64,000 bases of DNA from Owenia fusiformis (GCA_903813345.2 CAIIXF020000001.1:9277598-9341597), one strand, 5' to 3'; numbered from the stretch's first letter, positions 47,101 through 59,546 are shown. A program made the numbers and translations. The notes: generated by a model not told the origin, from the sequence alone.

Positions 47101-48976
47101 AATGGTGACTGTATTGAAAATTCAGATAAAGCCGTAAAATCGTAACAACATGATCGTATTCACTGTCCTAATTGGTTACTGAATCTAAAAATAATAGATG
47201 TGGCCATACTCACGTTTCTTTCACTCCTGTTCTAGAAAAGAGCATGGGTGAATGGAATAAAAGGATAGAGAAAATACACATCTTTTCCTCTGATTCTAGG
47301 ATTGTGGGGCTTGTTTCCTTATAACCGATTGTATTCCTTTTACGATTATTTAAAGACTTTTAGGACTTCCCCTTTTGATATTTGTGGTTATAATCCACAT
47401 TTTATTGATGGCATACAATCTAACTGTGGCATGTACAACCTACAAATATTATTTTAGGTGTTCAGCATATAGCATGTGATCATAGAAGTGCATATTTCTA
47501 CTTCATCGACTCCATCAAAAATAGGACTCCATTCACTGGCTATGCGTGCAATTCATATGAGAAGTTTGAGGTATGACCATGCATAAAACATCAGATGCAA
47601 ACATTACAAGTACGGAATACTAGTAGGCTTACATTACGACTGGTCTCATAAAAAGAAAGGTGTAACTTGGAAGATTCATTCAGATATCACATGCCATTTT
47701 ATAGCCATTTGTGAATTTTTTTACCCTAGGATGGTGGGTGTTTTGAAAATGTTGAGACATCAGAAATGGGATTCTTTGCCAAACCTCTAAGCAAGGTGAA
47801 CACAAAACTCTACTTGGACACAGCCTCCAAGAAGCCATTTGCAAGTAAGTTGGACATCAATTAACACTGGTAGGCATTAGCAACCTTTAATATACAGTAG
47901 CATTTACTCCTGACTTTGATCTGTTCAATTGGAGAATATGATTTCAAACTGGCGCTCGTGGCCAGTGTCTTGGCCATTTAATCTCACTCAAGTGTAGCCA
48001 TTTAAAATCTAAAATAAAAAAGATCAATTTAACACATTCATTCAAGATCAGATATTTCTTGACACATGTCATCAGACACTTCTTGACACTTGACTTTCAG
48101 AGTACCACTATAAGATCTCTGTGAGTCTGGGCTCTATGTCAAGGTCGGAAAGGGGCAAGATGTTTGTTAGAGTATTTGGGACAAAGGACAGGATTGATGC
48201 TAAAAAAATAACTGAGTAAGTAAAATCTCTGGGAATTTTTGATCCTATAAGTTACACTTTCAATCTTCAATCTCTATACATGTATTTATCGTTTAAGCCT
48301 GATCAAAAGTACATGTAAAAAGAGTTAGGGATACTTTATACATGTATAATGTAAATCACTTCCTTTTCAGTGACATTGAAATGGAATCTGGAAAGACCTA
48401 CACACTCCTGTTCACAAGTAGATTGGACATTGGTGAAGTGACGAGAATTCAATATTACTGGGAGCACAATTCTAGCTGGCTTAGACCAGACCAGTGGAAC
48501 TTATGGAGGGATCCTGTAATAGTGGTCAACAATGTGCAAGTATTTACAGCAAACAAAACCAGGTACATTTATATACACAATTTAATTAATATTAATTTAA
48601 GTACAGTATCACTATTTAGTATCAAAGAAATTCCACATTTGTCCAAAATTGAGCGTAATTAATGAACAAGTTGCTGACTTATTATATTGCTCAACAGATA
48701 TATATCATAAATGAACTTCATTTTAATGAAAAAGTCATGAAATATAGTAAATGATTGATAAAAAACATATTTTCAAAAACTTAAAAATGGGGCCTTTAAG
48801 AAAACAGGCACCCAAATTGCATATGAACTGATCATTGCTAAAACAAGCCAAATATGGAGATTTTGTGTTTCAGGAACTTGTTTTGTTCAGCACAAAAGAT
48901 GGCCAACAATAAATTCTATGACAAGAATGTATCAAAGAGGTCTACTTGCACTGGTAATGCAAATGTTGTGGGGTAG
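44128..48976 (+). CDS. Pancreatic-type triacylglycerol lipase (PNLIP family), secreted, 493 aa
   Basis: Eleven coding exons: 44128-44197, 44514-44782, 45152-45298, 45605-45713, 46138-46269, 46901-47017, 47458-47570, 47730-47844, 48101-48215, 48371-48562 and 48874-48976. All are GT-AG and in phase. Residues 1-19 form a signal peptide. The catalytic domain has GHSLGAH with nucleophile Ser178, Asp201 in GMDPAGP and His290 in ACDHRS, spaced as in pancreatic lipase. A 21-residue lid loop lies between Cys266 and Cys288, close to the length in classical pancreatic lipase and longer than in phospholipase-type relatives. From about residue 358 to the end lies a PLAT domain. The last exon holds the FCS motif and extends about 20 residues beyond the usual C-terminus. 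It should hydrolyse dietary lipid esters outside the cell; substrate preference and colipase dependence are not decidable here. Confidence 0.94.
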
Positions 48977-50165
48977 AAATTACAATACAACAGAAGCAAA
49001 ATACACCAATCTTTAAAAAAGACTTTCCACACTTGTTGTGTTGTGTTGTTGTTAAATATATTGTCAATATCTTTATTCAATATGCATGTACAAACTGAGT
49101 CTAAATATTCAGATACAAAATGGTTAACAATACACCTCAGACATTGGTAGAAAAATTCAGATGCTAATAAATTGAAGACTTTTGGTGTTACGAATGTCAA
49201 TGTGTTCCTTCAAAGAACACACAAATTAAGTAAGAGGTAAACCATTTTGGAACTTTAAGATCACGATGAGTAGATCTAATGTTTTCAAGTTCTACATGCA
49301 TGTACTGCATGTATCACAGATATTTAATCATTGAATAATCCCTTGACCGCAAATTATGCCCTTGTATGTTACAGTCCAATATTTCCCAGTACAAATTTTG
49401 TAATCTAATGACTTTCTCATAAAGAAACTTTGAAATGTGAATGCCTGCTATTGGAAACAATTTTGGCCAGTCACAGTGGTGTTTGCATTCGACAGGTTTT
49501 ACTGTACACTGATTTAGGGTTAAATATACATTTACAATGACCCAGTCAATGTTGCATCGTTCTCTACAGCACACCTGCATAGATACATGTTATCAGTGCC
49601 TATGCATGCATTGTTACATGTACCATTTCCTTCCTTGCATTACCATCATGATTATTGAAGAAATCCATGGTATATTGTCATCCATTCATTGTTCTCTATA
49701 CAGGATGGATGTTACCCTGCGTGCAGAGTCTAGTTAAACTACACTCTGCCTAGTAGAGACCATATTACAGTTTAGTAGCCCCGCCGCATGACAGGTACCG
49801 GTGACAGTATGGGTAAATCACTTTTGACCTACGCGCTGACCTTCCACCACTCAGCGAGCTTGAAGAAACATACGGCAAATGCGTTCTAATTAAATATGCG
49901 CATGTCATTGGTCAATTCCGGGCTCAACGATGACGTCAGAAGGAATGACCATATAAAGAACGTCGGTCAAATTTGGCCGACGTACACTGATTGGCGCGGT
50001 GAGTTCACAGGTTTATTTTAGTTTGAAAGAGTGAAGACGAAGCTCTCTTTTAAGAAGTGTAGTCAAACGAATGCAAAGGGTAGATGGATGTCTGCCAAGA
50101 TGTGCATGCATTGAATCCTAGTCATGTTCCTGTACCTTAAATCACACCACCAGCAGTATCCCAGC
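48977..50165. other. Convergent intergenic region between lipase and RPF1
   Basis: The two genes converge, so 3' UTRs and polyadenylation sites of both should lie here. A promoter-like cluster at 49905-49960 is odd for such a place and is listed separately. No coding exon is recognised. Confidence 0.5.
49905..49960 (+). promoter_or_regulatory. Promoter-like cluster: CCAAT-type, CRE and TATA-like motifs
   Basis: Within about 50 bp occur attggtcaat (CCAAT-type), a full palindromic CRE tgacgtca and catataaag (TATA or CArG-like), at spacings plausible for a core promoter on the + strand. The dyad cgtcggtcaaatttggccga follows. No coding gene follows on this strand before RPF1, which reads the other way. 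It may start a non-coding transcript or be a transposon promoter. Confidence 0.35.
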
Positions 50166-53100
50166 TCACAAGAAGAACTTTCTTCGGCTTGTTTCCATTT
50201 CATGTCGCTGAAACATAGAAGAAAGATTCTTTAGGAAAGTCTGAGAAAAATGAGCATCACAGTATATAGGCAGGGGTCCATTCAATTATGCTTGTATACT
50301 TCCAAAGTCATTCCATACTAAATTGCAGTTGCCATTAACAACTTATAGACAATTCACACAAAGGTCAAGGAAATCCAATGTGAAGTGGTTTAAACTAAAA
50401 GGAATAAATATTGCACTGGATGGAAACGAGCAAATCAAACATGTATATGGACTGAAATGAACTACATGTACTTATTTATTCTATTTCACTTTGGGGTAAT
50501 TTATTGTGATTTCAAAAAAATGTTTCATAAGAAATAGCTGATGTTTTATATTGGAAAAATATGATTTAAATAATTTATAGGGATTTGCGTATTTTCCAAA
50601 TGGTGCCCTTTGGGATTTCTCATCGTCACTTGAAAAGTACATAAAATATTGAATATTTTCCTTACCTTATGAACCCATTCATATTCGCCAAACTTGGAAT
50701 CAAATGTGCCTTTTTGTAACGATCGTAATTTTAGAGTAAACCGTGGCCCAAGCTCATGAAGTCCAACTTTTTTAGCATTTCTGAACTGGTACCTGAAATT
50801 TAAGTAAACATGTTTTGTTGAAATTGGCCTGAAATATTTTCAGAACTTCCCATTTTTGGAGAAATAATATTTGAAAATATAGGTTATTTATTTTTCATTT
50901 CATCTTATAGAATAGAAAAAGTTTCATAACAACTTTTAATTTCTTGAAGTTGTGCTGACTATTTGAAAAAGGCGCATGACTAAAATAAAAAATCATTTGA
51001 TGACCATGAATCTCGGTAAGGAGAAAATTTAGTTAAGATTGTAATGTATGATGTCAGTGTGAAGCTATAAATTGTACAAGGGCAGTGCTTGAAACAGCAA
51101 GACTTCAAAGTCAATATTTTGTTTGACTGAGGAAAATGTAATGACTTGTCAAAAAGTTGTCAAGCATGCAACAAATCTTGATTTCTCTGGTGTCACTCAA
51201 GAACTCCTCAAAGTATCCTTACCTATGATGTCTAAAGAATATGTAGTCTCGCTGATTGTGGAAAGTGGCCACCCTACGTCCAGTAAATTGAGGATCATGA
51301 GGGAATAGAGATGCCAACAAGCGACCAATAGAGTGACCTAAACGTGTGTTGAAATTATTGAGAACCACCTCAGGAAAATGACTAGTGGATTCACCATGGT
51401 TCTGAAAAATTCATAACATTATGTTTGTAAAAAGCACTCAAAGTTCTCTCTGATAGAAAATCTTTTTTTAACACATTTTTTGTATATAATTTTCCTTTCC
51501 TTGTAAGTAGATAAAGACATGTTCACACCTAATTGTAATCCATCACACACAGTTTAGCTACAGTACATATGGTATTTACCTTTATTTCTTTATCCATTTT
51601 GACATTTGATAGTTTAAAATGTGCAGTTGGTCCATTGGGCAAATGTGAAAGTATCAAACCATCTGATATGTGTAAAGGAATATATAACAACAATATACAA
51701 CATTTACTAACACAAAAATCTATGATGGGAAACACATTTTTTTAATGCAACAAAAAAGTATTTGGGAAACCTGCGACAAATCTAAATGGAAGTAAAAATT
51801 TGATAAACAAGGCATAACATGCTAAATGTCACCATTTGTTACAGATGCCAAACACCACTCGCCAACTCTGAACACAAAAAGTTGGAGACTGTATCAATAC
51901 TTCACTATTTTTGGTGGTGACATTGCAAAACATAATATAAGTGACAATGAAAGATGTTTTCAATAAATAGATCATTTTAATCTATCAGAAGATCATTTTT
52001 CATGTATTATTTTTAAGGATACTAGGTACTTTTCTATCTTCATTGATTACAACTAGATCTGTGTATTCCTTCTCTATGGCTTGTGGGATAACTTTTTTTA
52101 GGTCAAGACCACGTCTATAGAACACATCTGAATTTGGGATGACTTTTTTTAGCTGCTTGCAGAATGCATTGGTTCTCTGAAATAATATGTTTCAACATTT
52201 TAAGATATTGAACAGTAATGATAAAGTTAACCTTATCACTTTTATAAGTATCAGGTTACTCATAACAATGCCTGGGCATTAAGTAAAGGCTTAATTAATA
52301 ATCTTACTTTTACATGACCTTAAATTTCGCGGTTCAGCCTCTTGGTCGAACCGGAAATCAATAATTTCAAAAATATTTAAATTTTTTCTTTTGCATTATT
52401 TTTTGGTCAATAACAACAAAATTGGTCAAAATAAGTGAACAAAGCAGTATTCTATGAATGTATTAATATTTATTTCACAACTTTATATAACAATTATAGG
52501 GAAATAGCGTGGAAAGATGCAATTATATTTTGGTAAGATTTTTCTTTATCGGGTGACGTCATAAACCCGTCAAATCGATCATATATGATCGATTAGGCAT
52601 CAGGGAGTTAAACCTCTTAACACACAATATACACACTGTGTCAAATTGAAATAATAATATGTTTTGTAAATAATTTGAATAGAACAATAAACAATTAAAC
52701 TTCAAATAGTTAATTCCAGGTGTTCTGAAACTTCCAAGGTAATTTAAGAAAAATCCCCGATGGGCATTTATTTGAGAAAAGATATTAATCCCAAGTCTGG
52801 AGAGATATTTCACCATTTTATGACCAAACTGATGGAAAACTAGCCTGAGCTCTGATTGAGAAAATCTGGTAAATAAACATGAACAATTCTATGACTAATG
52901 TTTGGAACAATACAAAATAAGTTAATATTTCCTATGCGCATATACCATGCACACTATGTTCTATTCATGAAAATTTCATATATCAAATGAAATAAGATCT
53001 TTATTTGGATAAGTTATTTTGTCTGGCGTACCTTCAGATATAGCGAGCAGGCTAAACAAAAAATTGTTTCAATTTTAGAATATTTTTGGCTCATGTCATT

Positions 53101-56100
53101 CCTTGTCATGTCTATTTTCTAAAAATCACAAAAGTGCATACTTTATTCAAGGCAAACTAAAGATTTTTACAATAATGTATTATTTTTCTATAAGAATGGT
53201 TACCATTCTTATTATTTGGGAGAAATTAAACATTTTTCACACATTTTTGCACCTTGAATCATTAATAACTTCACCAATTTATAACATATTGTGAATCTTT
53301 TGGGAGATATTGTTTTTGATATTGTAACGAATAGATTGGTAGGTCAGTTATACAAGTTGCTTGTAATTTTGTCACCCCCTATAGATCTGATTCTGCCTTT
53401 AAGAACATACCCCTTTTGGACGATCAGAAGTTGTTATAAGAATTTTAGGTGTTGTTTCTCTATTGAAATATGTGGCAGTCTCATCAGTTGCTTCATCTTG
53501 AGCAACCTCCTCATCCTCTGGGTTGACCATGGTCTCATCATACACTCTCTGGTTCTCTATGGTCTTAGGGATCTTCTTTGGTGGAGCCTGAAGTCGCAGC
53601 AATGCGGTATTATAACATGCAAACTTAAAAATGAAACTATGCATGGGTCATCTTTTTCAAGAGAGAAACAGGATATTTTTATGTTGAGTTATCATATTCT
53701 TGAAAATATGCTTGCTTAAAATTCTCAACAGAAGACAGCTTTAAGATAAAACATGAAGAATTGAAAACTTCCAGGTGTTCACAGGAAATTCTAATTGAAA
53801 TCATAAATAGCAATTTTGCTAGAAATGCACCAATATAAATTAAAATTTGCACCATTGGCTAAAATAATTTTTTAACAAATCATATTTCAGAATAAAAGAT
53901 CTACCAGAAACATGATGAACTTATTCTAACCTCACCCCAAAGTATTCTTTCTTCAATACTAAGAATATAGTGTCATGTTCCCAAGATTCTAAAAAACGTA
54001 AGTTTTATGATAGACTATATACTGTACTTTACATTTTACAATACCTGCATGTAGTATGTATACAAGCAGTGTACTTTACCTTGTCTCCAAGAGCCTCCCT
54101 TTCTTGTCTTTGTCTCTTCTTTGCTTTTTTCTTTTCCTGAAATATTCACAACTTAGGTTAACACATGTTTTACACAGCAAGGGGAATTCTAAAAGGGAAA
54201 TGGGCTTTTAGTGCTTTTTTGCTTTCACTGTTTGTGCAATAAAAGAGCATCCAAATATTAAACAAAGTATATGAGACTATGATCACCAATACTAAATAAA
54301 GGCTGTAAATGCTGTATGGAAGCAGCAATTTCAAAATCTGTGTGAGGGAGAGAGGTTTAATGCTTATTGCGTTGCTGTAGAACGAAGTGCACAACTACAG
54401 TGCTGATACAAGATAATTGATAAGTCGTATAGTTGGCATATTTTCTTAAATTTTAACATTTAATGTCCCAAACTCCCCCAAACTGCAGAAAAGAACACAC
54501 CATAAATCATATTTACCAAAATGAGTGTCTCCAAGGCTTCATACCAGTGTATGCATAATGCACTTGTCACGAGTTTGAGATGAAATTTCGCTAAAATGAA
54601 ATAAGGGTAATCTCCACCAGGTTTGTTTATTGTGGTTAGCTCTTAATGGTAAGTGCTCAGAAGCAAACAGTGCTCTGTTTAGTTTGAAAACTTGCCCTTT
54701 ATTTTGTATCAGCACTATATTTACCAATTTCTATATACCATCCTCACATATACATGCATAATGTTCTGGATATCCAACATGGTTTAGATTGTAAAATATA
54801 TCATGAATTCAAATTCAAGAATGACAAGAATTTTGCAATGCTGCTTTTGAAATATGATGATATCCACACCGAGCGTTTTATTAGAAGAAAATATAGTCTG
54901 AGACATTATAAACCTCAACCATCAAAAGTTGTCACAATTAGTGTTGTCGCGATTAATCGATACATCGCGATATACATCGCCAAAGCTGATTCTGGCGATG
55001 CATCGATGTCTGAAACAAAACATCGATGTTTTTAAAAAAATCAATTTGCTAAAAATCACCCTTTCTTATCTTATTTTGACGCAAATCGCTTACCTTTCTC
55101 ATGTCTTATTTCATTTTCCAATGTTTTCTGATATTCTTTCGCTTTAAAACTGTTTTAGCTAGTCGAAATGAACCATTAATCTAAAAAAATTACTTTACTT
55201 TCATTTCACCCTTACTAGAAGTCCCCGGATGTACCGGATGTTCGGTATTTTAGTGCATTAGCGTTCGGTATTTCAGTGCACTTTTCTCGGACTTTTTCTC
55301 GATGTACATCGCGATGTGCATCGATGTTTACTACTGAAAATTGCCGATGCATCGATGTACGATTATGGCACATCGCGACAACACTAGTCACAATGAGCTA
55401 AATTCTAAGTTTCATCATGGGCTTTCAACTAGAAGAAAAATAATATTCCTGCTCACTCTAAGTAGCACAATAAATGAATCCAAAGCTTCATACCTGCAAA
55501 TGATGGATAAAGTCCTATCAAATCAAACGAAGAATCGCCATGTTTGTGATCCAAGGAGGATTGACTCCCAGAATGTAACATCAGTTAAACTTATTTACTC
55601 GTAAAATAGCAAAACAGCATTTTGAAAGCTGGCACGTGTCTTGTTGCATTCTGGGAGCCAATCCTCCTTGCGGTGTAATCGGGGTCCAAAATCACAGAGT
55701 CGGCATAACATGTGATCACTTCAAATTTCGTCGCGTGAGAATAACTTTGTACTAACTGCCATTTTCAAAAAAATTGAGATAGACATGGAATTTACTATTT
55801 GAAACACAGGCTTTCATCTCAGATACATGCCCCATCTCAATTCCCTCTCATTAAGCTAGAATTCAGTGTGAAATTGTACCATCTCCAGACAAACAGCTTA
55901 TTTCTAATTTCAAATTGTCATATCTGATATCAACTGTTTCAACCAATCAACTGTCTAAGAATTGGTCATGTGACTTGCAAAACTTGGAGTTATAACGATC
56001 TTATATTAAAACGAAGTATGCCAATGTGCATGTTATTGTATCTAGAATGAAATAATGTTTTGTAACAATACCATGCCAGTTTGCATGCCTGGCCTTTCAT

Positions 56101-59100
56101 GTTTTAGTTTTAGAACTATTACAAGTAGATCAAAAAAATAAAATGATACAGTATGTGTAATCCCATGCATATTCAAATTATATGCCCTCAATTACTCTTT
56201 GTATTATGGATGCTCATTGGATTATTCATGGCCACATGATATGAAATAGAATTACTAATTTCCTCGAAAACCTAAATCCTCGCTACCAGGGAAGATGAAA
56301 AGTATGTAAATGACCAGTTAATTAGATCATGTGAGCAGTCAAAAGTACCCTTTATCTTCCCTGCTACCAGGTCTTATAGGGGTTTGAATGGCCAAATGCA
56401 ATAGAAATGCATATACGAAGCTGTCATCATTAAATGTTGAAAATGAAAGACTACTTATTTGTTTCTTCAAATAGAGTACATAATAATAGATATAGTAATC
56501 AAAACAAATAGTAACTGTCATATTTTGCACTACATTGCTCAAAGGCAATCACTGTCTGTATACTATTGAAATCTCTTTCAAAATGATGTTTTATAGTTTG
56601 TGGAAAAAAGCTAAATCTATTTAAACTAGCTTTAACTTTTACTGACCATACACTATATCAATAAGGAGTTATCTTTATGTTAGTAAAGTCCCTTAAAACA
56701 CTTATTTTATTTTCTCTTCATCTATGATTTACTTTGCGCTTTTCACTGAACATCTGGGATCTTTTTAGTTATTTTATTACTAGTATGTTTTTCAGATTTG
56801 TCCTTTCTTTTGCATTTTTGGGATCATTGTTTTTCGATCATCTACATTTTATTTTGGAAAAGTAACAAATTGGTTCAATTTCTTTACAAAGAGCCACTCT
56901 TAGTCTCCACTTCTACAATTGCTTCAATTCCCAATTGTACTCCACAGAGTAGCAAACAACAGAAAATGAATGGATAATGATAGCTGCATCCCAATGAACA
57001 AAATGTGATTACCTAAATCGAGGTTTCATCACTTTCATTAATCTAAAATGAATTAGAATTTATTTTTCTATTTTCAAATTTCTTCCATGTGCATGTAATA
57101 AAAATTGGTTATGTCTTAGGCCCTAAGGATCTGAAACCTGCTGGTCAAAATGGAATTACGGACCAGTTGCAATGTTATTCTCCTATACCCAGTGAAAAAA
57201 TCAACTGGTCTGTATCAAAAATAACCTGATAATGACCAGCGGACCGGCCTTTAGGGGCTACATTGTAATGTGCTGGGAGGTTTAGGCTACAGGGTTTATA
57301 CCGAGGGAAATATGTGGGGGACCGTATTGGCATCATTGGTTTCAATGCATTGTACTTCTGCCTTAGTTTCAAAGGCAATAAATTCTTTTTGAAGGGTGTC
57401 CTGAGATTCCAAAATTAAGAAATAATTGTACTTATTTGAGAAATTGATTTTAAAGTTTTATAAATTGAATTTTCTTTATTTTATTAAAGGAATATTCCTT
57501 GCCAAACCATCTCTCTCCTCATATGGTAGCTATAACCATATAATATGCTTGCCATGTTTAGCAAAACACGCAAAAATGTTTTGATATGGTCAAATTTGAT
57601 CACTTAGAAATGTGATGCTCAATTCCAGTAAGCTGCCATCTTTTAAAATTTCACACAGGAAGTGATGTCATCGACTCACAACTTTGCATATAGCATTAGG
57701 TGAGGAGATATTAAGAATTACAAAACCAGCTAAATATTCTTTTTCAACTTTGTATCTTATTTAATCCTTCTGAAAATATCTTCTTTTATTCTAAGTTGAC
57801 AAGCCATGAAAATATTTTTGCACAGAAGTAATGATCACTTGTCTAGAAGTGATTTTTTGCTACTTTCCTATACTGTTATGGGCAAGGTTATAGAAGTTCA
57901 GAGTTAATGACATCACTTCCTGCAAGAAATCTTAAAAGATGGCAGCTCACTGGAAATAAGCACTAGATTTTTAAATGATCAATATTGACCATATTAAAAC
58001 ATTTTCCAATGTTTTGCTAAATATGGAAACTATATATGATTATAGCTACCATATCAAGAGAGAAAGGGTCTGGCAAGGAATAATCCTTTAAATAATATTC
58101 TTTGGTTTTTGAAGACTTTTTTACAAAGCAAAACATTATTTTTCATTCTAGATACAATAACATGCATATTGGCATACTGTACGCCCGGTATTATTCGCGA
58201 GCTTTAATTTCGCGAATTTTGCGAAAACACGGTTTCGCGGCTATTAAATTTCGCGAATACTGTATTTTATCGTATTCGGGGATTCCCCAGTATATGATGT
58301 CCAATCAAATTGCAGGCTACGATCACGTGAACAATCGTGCACACGTGCGCTTTCATTGCCGCGCATGCGCATAGTAAAGTCATGGAGTTGCACAGTACTA
58401 TTGAAGTACTATAACTCGATCCAAACTAGTAGATAAAACGAAATGCATCAGAGCCCCGGGTAAAAACAAATTCCCGGGGATTTAATTTGCAATTTCGCGA
58501 CGATAATTTTTCGCGATTTTAACACCCTCGTGAAAAGCGCGAAAGTTAATCGCACGCGAATAATACCGGGCGTACAGTACTTTGTTTTAATATAAGATTG
58601 TTATAAATCCAAGTTTTGCAAGTCACATGACCAATTCTTAGAGAGTTGATTGGATGAAACAGTTGATATCAGATATGACAATTTGAAATTGGAAAAAAGC
58701 TGTTATTCCGGTGGGAAATTGTATCAACTCCATTTCCATAGTTTTAAAAAAGGATCTTGTAAATTGTTTCAAGGTATGATATTTCATATAGGATATCTCT
58801 AGGGTGAGACCAGGTGACATACAAAAAATCAAGTTTCACATAGCAATACTAAGTAAGATACAGACCTCTAAACTTTCAAACCTTGATTTCTCAGTTCCGT
58901 AAAAATGTGAGATAGTACAAAGTTATTCTCATGCGACGATTTATAGTTACTATTTGTCATTATGGACACAAATTCCACTATATTTGTACGTTTCGGGAAG
59001 GAGAAAATAGAGTACTCAATTCACTGAGGTTTTGCAGTAATTAGATCCTAGATTCTATGAAATTGAATTGAAAACATTTCCCCAATTGGCCAAAGATTTT

Positions 59101-59287
59101 CAATCTATGACTGAGTTTAGGATAGGCCTAACGCTTAGAATAGACGAAAGTTTACCTTGTTTAAAGTTCGTTTCATGTCTCTGTATGCTTCTCCACGTCT
59201 CTGTTTGTTCTTTATGCTTGAAATATTGGGGGCAGGGAGGGAATTCTCCCCTTCTTCAGACTTCACATATTTTTCCATTTTCGCCAT
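50166..59287 (-). CDS. RPF1: RPF1 (BXDC5), Brix-domain ribosome production factor, 316 aa
   Basis: Eight coding exons in transcript order: 59287-59156, 54136-54080, 53587-53411, 52176-52023, 51662-51580, 51401-51223, 50792-50666 and 50207-50166 (stop TGA). They sum to 951 bases and all phases fit. The basic N-terminus has the family motif IKNKQRR, then a Lys-rich EREALGDK segment and [13 protein letters not shown]. The Brix domain follows with [43 protein letters not shown] and YIFFRHH, ending in the [10 protein letters not shown] and EYEWVHK signatures. RPF1 acts in the nucleolus in pre-60S assembly and 27S/ITS2 processing. At 316 residues it is slightly shorter than the human protein, mostly at the N-terminus. 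The donor at 52022, not the nearer GT at 52029, keeps the VPNGL frame. The 5-kb first intron is packed with MITEs. The promoter is shared with OS9. Confidence 0.95.
51834..51928. repeat. Dispersed MITE-like repeat (TGTCACCA family), reverse copy
   Basis: Begins atgtcaccatttgttacag and ends ggtggtgacat. It is the reverse orientation of the copies at 593-775 and 5258-5363. It lies in an RPF1 intron. Confidence 0.6.
52177..53410 (-). other. RPF1 intron 3
   Basis: The left part has no recognised feature. The right part is the repeat at 53037-53400, which runs almost to the donor of the flanking exon. The segment near 52320-52600 (cgcggttcagcctcttgg, gggtgacgtcataaaccc) may be an unrecognised transposon remnant. 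Confidence 0.5.
53037..53400. repeat. Dispersed repeat, partner at 43495-43860
   Basis: Shares tcattccttgtcatgtc, ttagaatatttttggc, ttattatttggga and the terminal gatctgattctgcctt with the copy before the lipase gene. Its end lies about 10 bp from the RPF1 exon at 53411, very close to the splice donor. Confidence 0.65.
54939..55386. mobile_element. 448-bp hAT-type MITE with perfect 8-bp target duplication
   Basis: The ends are tagtgttgtcgcgat and atcgcgacaacacta, flanked by the direct repeat gtcacaat (54931-54938 and 55387-55394). Inside, subterminal atcgatgtacatcgcgatg and gatgcatcgatg words are dense. The duplication length, the tagtgttgtcgcga start and lack of coding capacity fit a non-autonomous hAT element. 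It lies in RPF1 intron 1. Confidence 0.92.
55548..55672. mobile_element. 125-bp foldback MITE
   Basis: ccaaggaggattgactcc and cagaatg at the left pair with cattctgggagccaatcc and tccttg at the right, giving arms of about 25 bp around a 70-bp centre. It lies in RPF1 intron 1. Confidence 0.75.
57485..58092. mobile_element. 608-bp MITE with about 200-bp inverted repeats
   Basis: aaaggaatattccttgcc at the left corresponds to ggcaaggaataatccttt at the right. Further inside, aagatggcagctcac pairs with gtaagctgccatctt, and gaagtgatgtcat pairs with atgacatcacttcc. It has no coding capacity. Confidence 0.8.
58177..58577. mobile_element. 401-bp MITE with ctgtacgcccggtatta ends and TA duplication
   Basis: Termini ctgtacgcccggtatta and taataccgggcgtacag are perfect inverted repeats flanked by TA. 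The interior is rich in ttcgcgaa. The uninterrupted left arm of the surrounding inverted repeat preserves the empty site (ggcatacttcgtttt when read in reverse), which confirms the borders and the 2-bp duplication. Confidence 0.93.
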
Positions 59288-59546
59288 GCTTGGATTTTGC
59301 TAAACAGTAACACGTTGAAAGTTTATAGTTGCTAATTTCAGATTTAAATCTATTATGAATTATTCTGATGAGATAATTGATAATGGTATAAATGTAAATA
59401 CTTGGAATGATAAGTCAACAAAAGTTAAAATTCACAATAAAGTTATCTGAGATTGATTAAAAACACTACGGTGTTTGTAGTCTAAACTTTCTTCATCTTA
59501 CTGTATTCTACCCACAATTCTCTTATTTACTGATTCAGCTTCCGGG
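59288..59546. promoter_or_regulatory. Shared bidirectional promoter of RPF1 and OS9
   Basis: The 259 bp between the two divergent ATGs must contain both 5' UTRs and the start sites. There is no clear TATA box at a useful place. A cttccgg motif of ETS type lies 4-10 bp before the OS9 ATG (59537-59543), typical of housekeeping bidirectional promoters. The start codons are supported by conserved N-termini on both sides. Confidence 0.7.

Larger units (their letters stand above)
55722..58945. repeat. Large inverted repeat with 340-bp arms in RPF1 intron 1
   Basis: The left arm (55722-56065) and right arm (58128-58945) are inverted copies. The most alike part is aagaattggtcatgtgactt and its flanks. 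The right arm is split by a 401-bp MITE (58177-58577); without it the arms are of similar length. The 2.06-kb space between arms includes the MITE at 57485-58092. The whole could be one large foldback element or two facing copies of a repeat. Confidence 0.75.

Noticed and set aside
48563-48662. Lipase frame read through past 48562
   Set aside because: The open extension is intron. The GTACAT donor and an acceptor at 48873 lead to the conserved FCS-containing last exon.
52022-52029. RPF1 exon ending at the nearer GT (52029)
   Set aside because: That junction puts the following exon out of frame. The donor at 52022 restores the conserved [13 protein letters not shown] reading.
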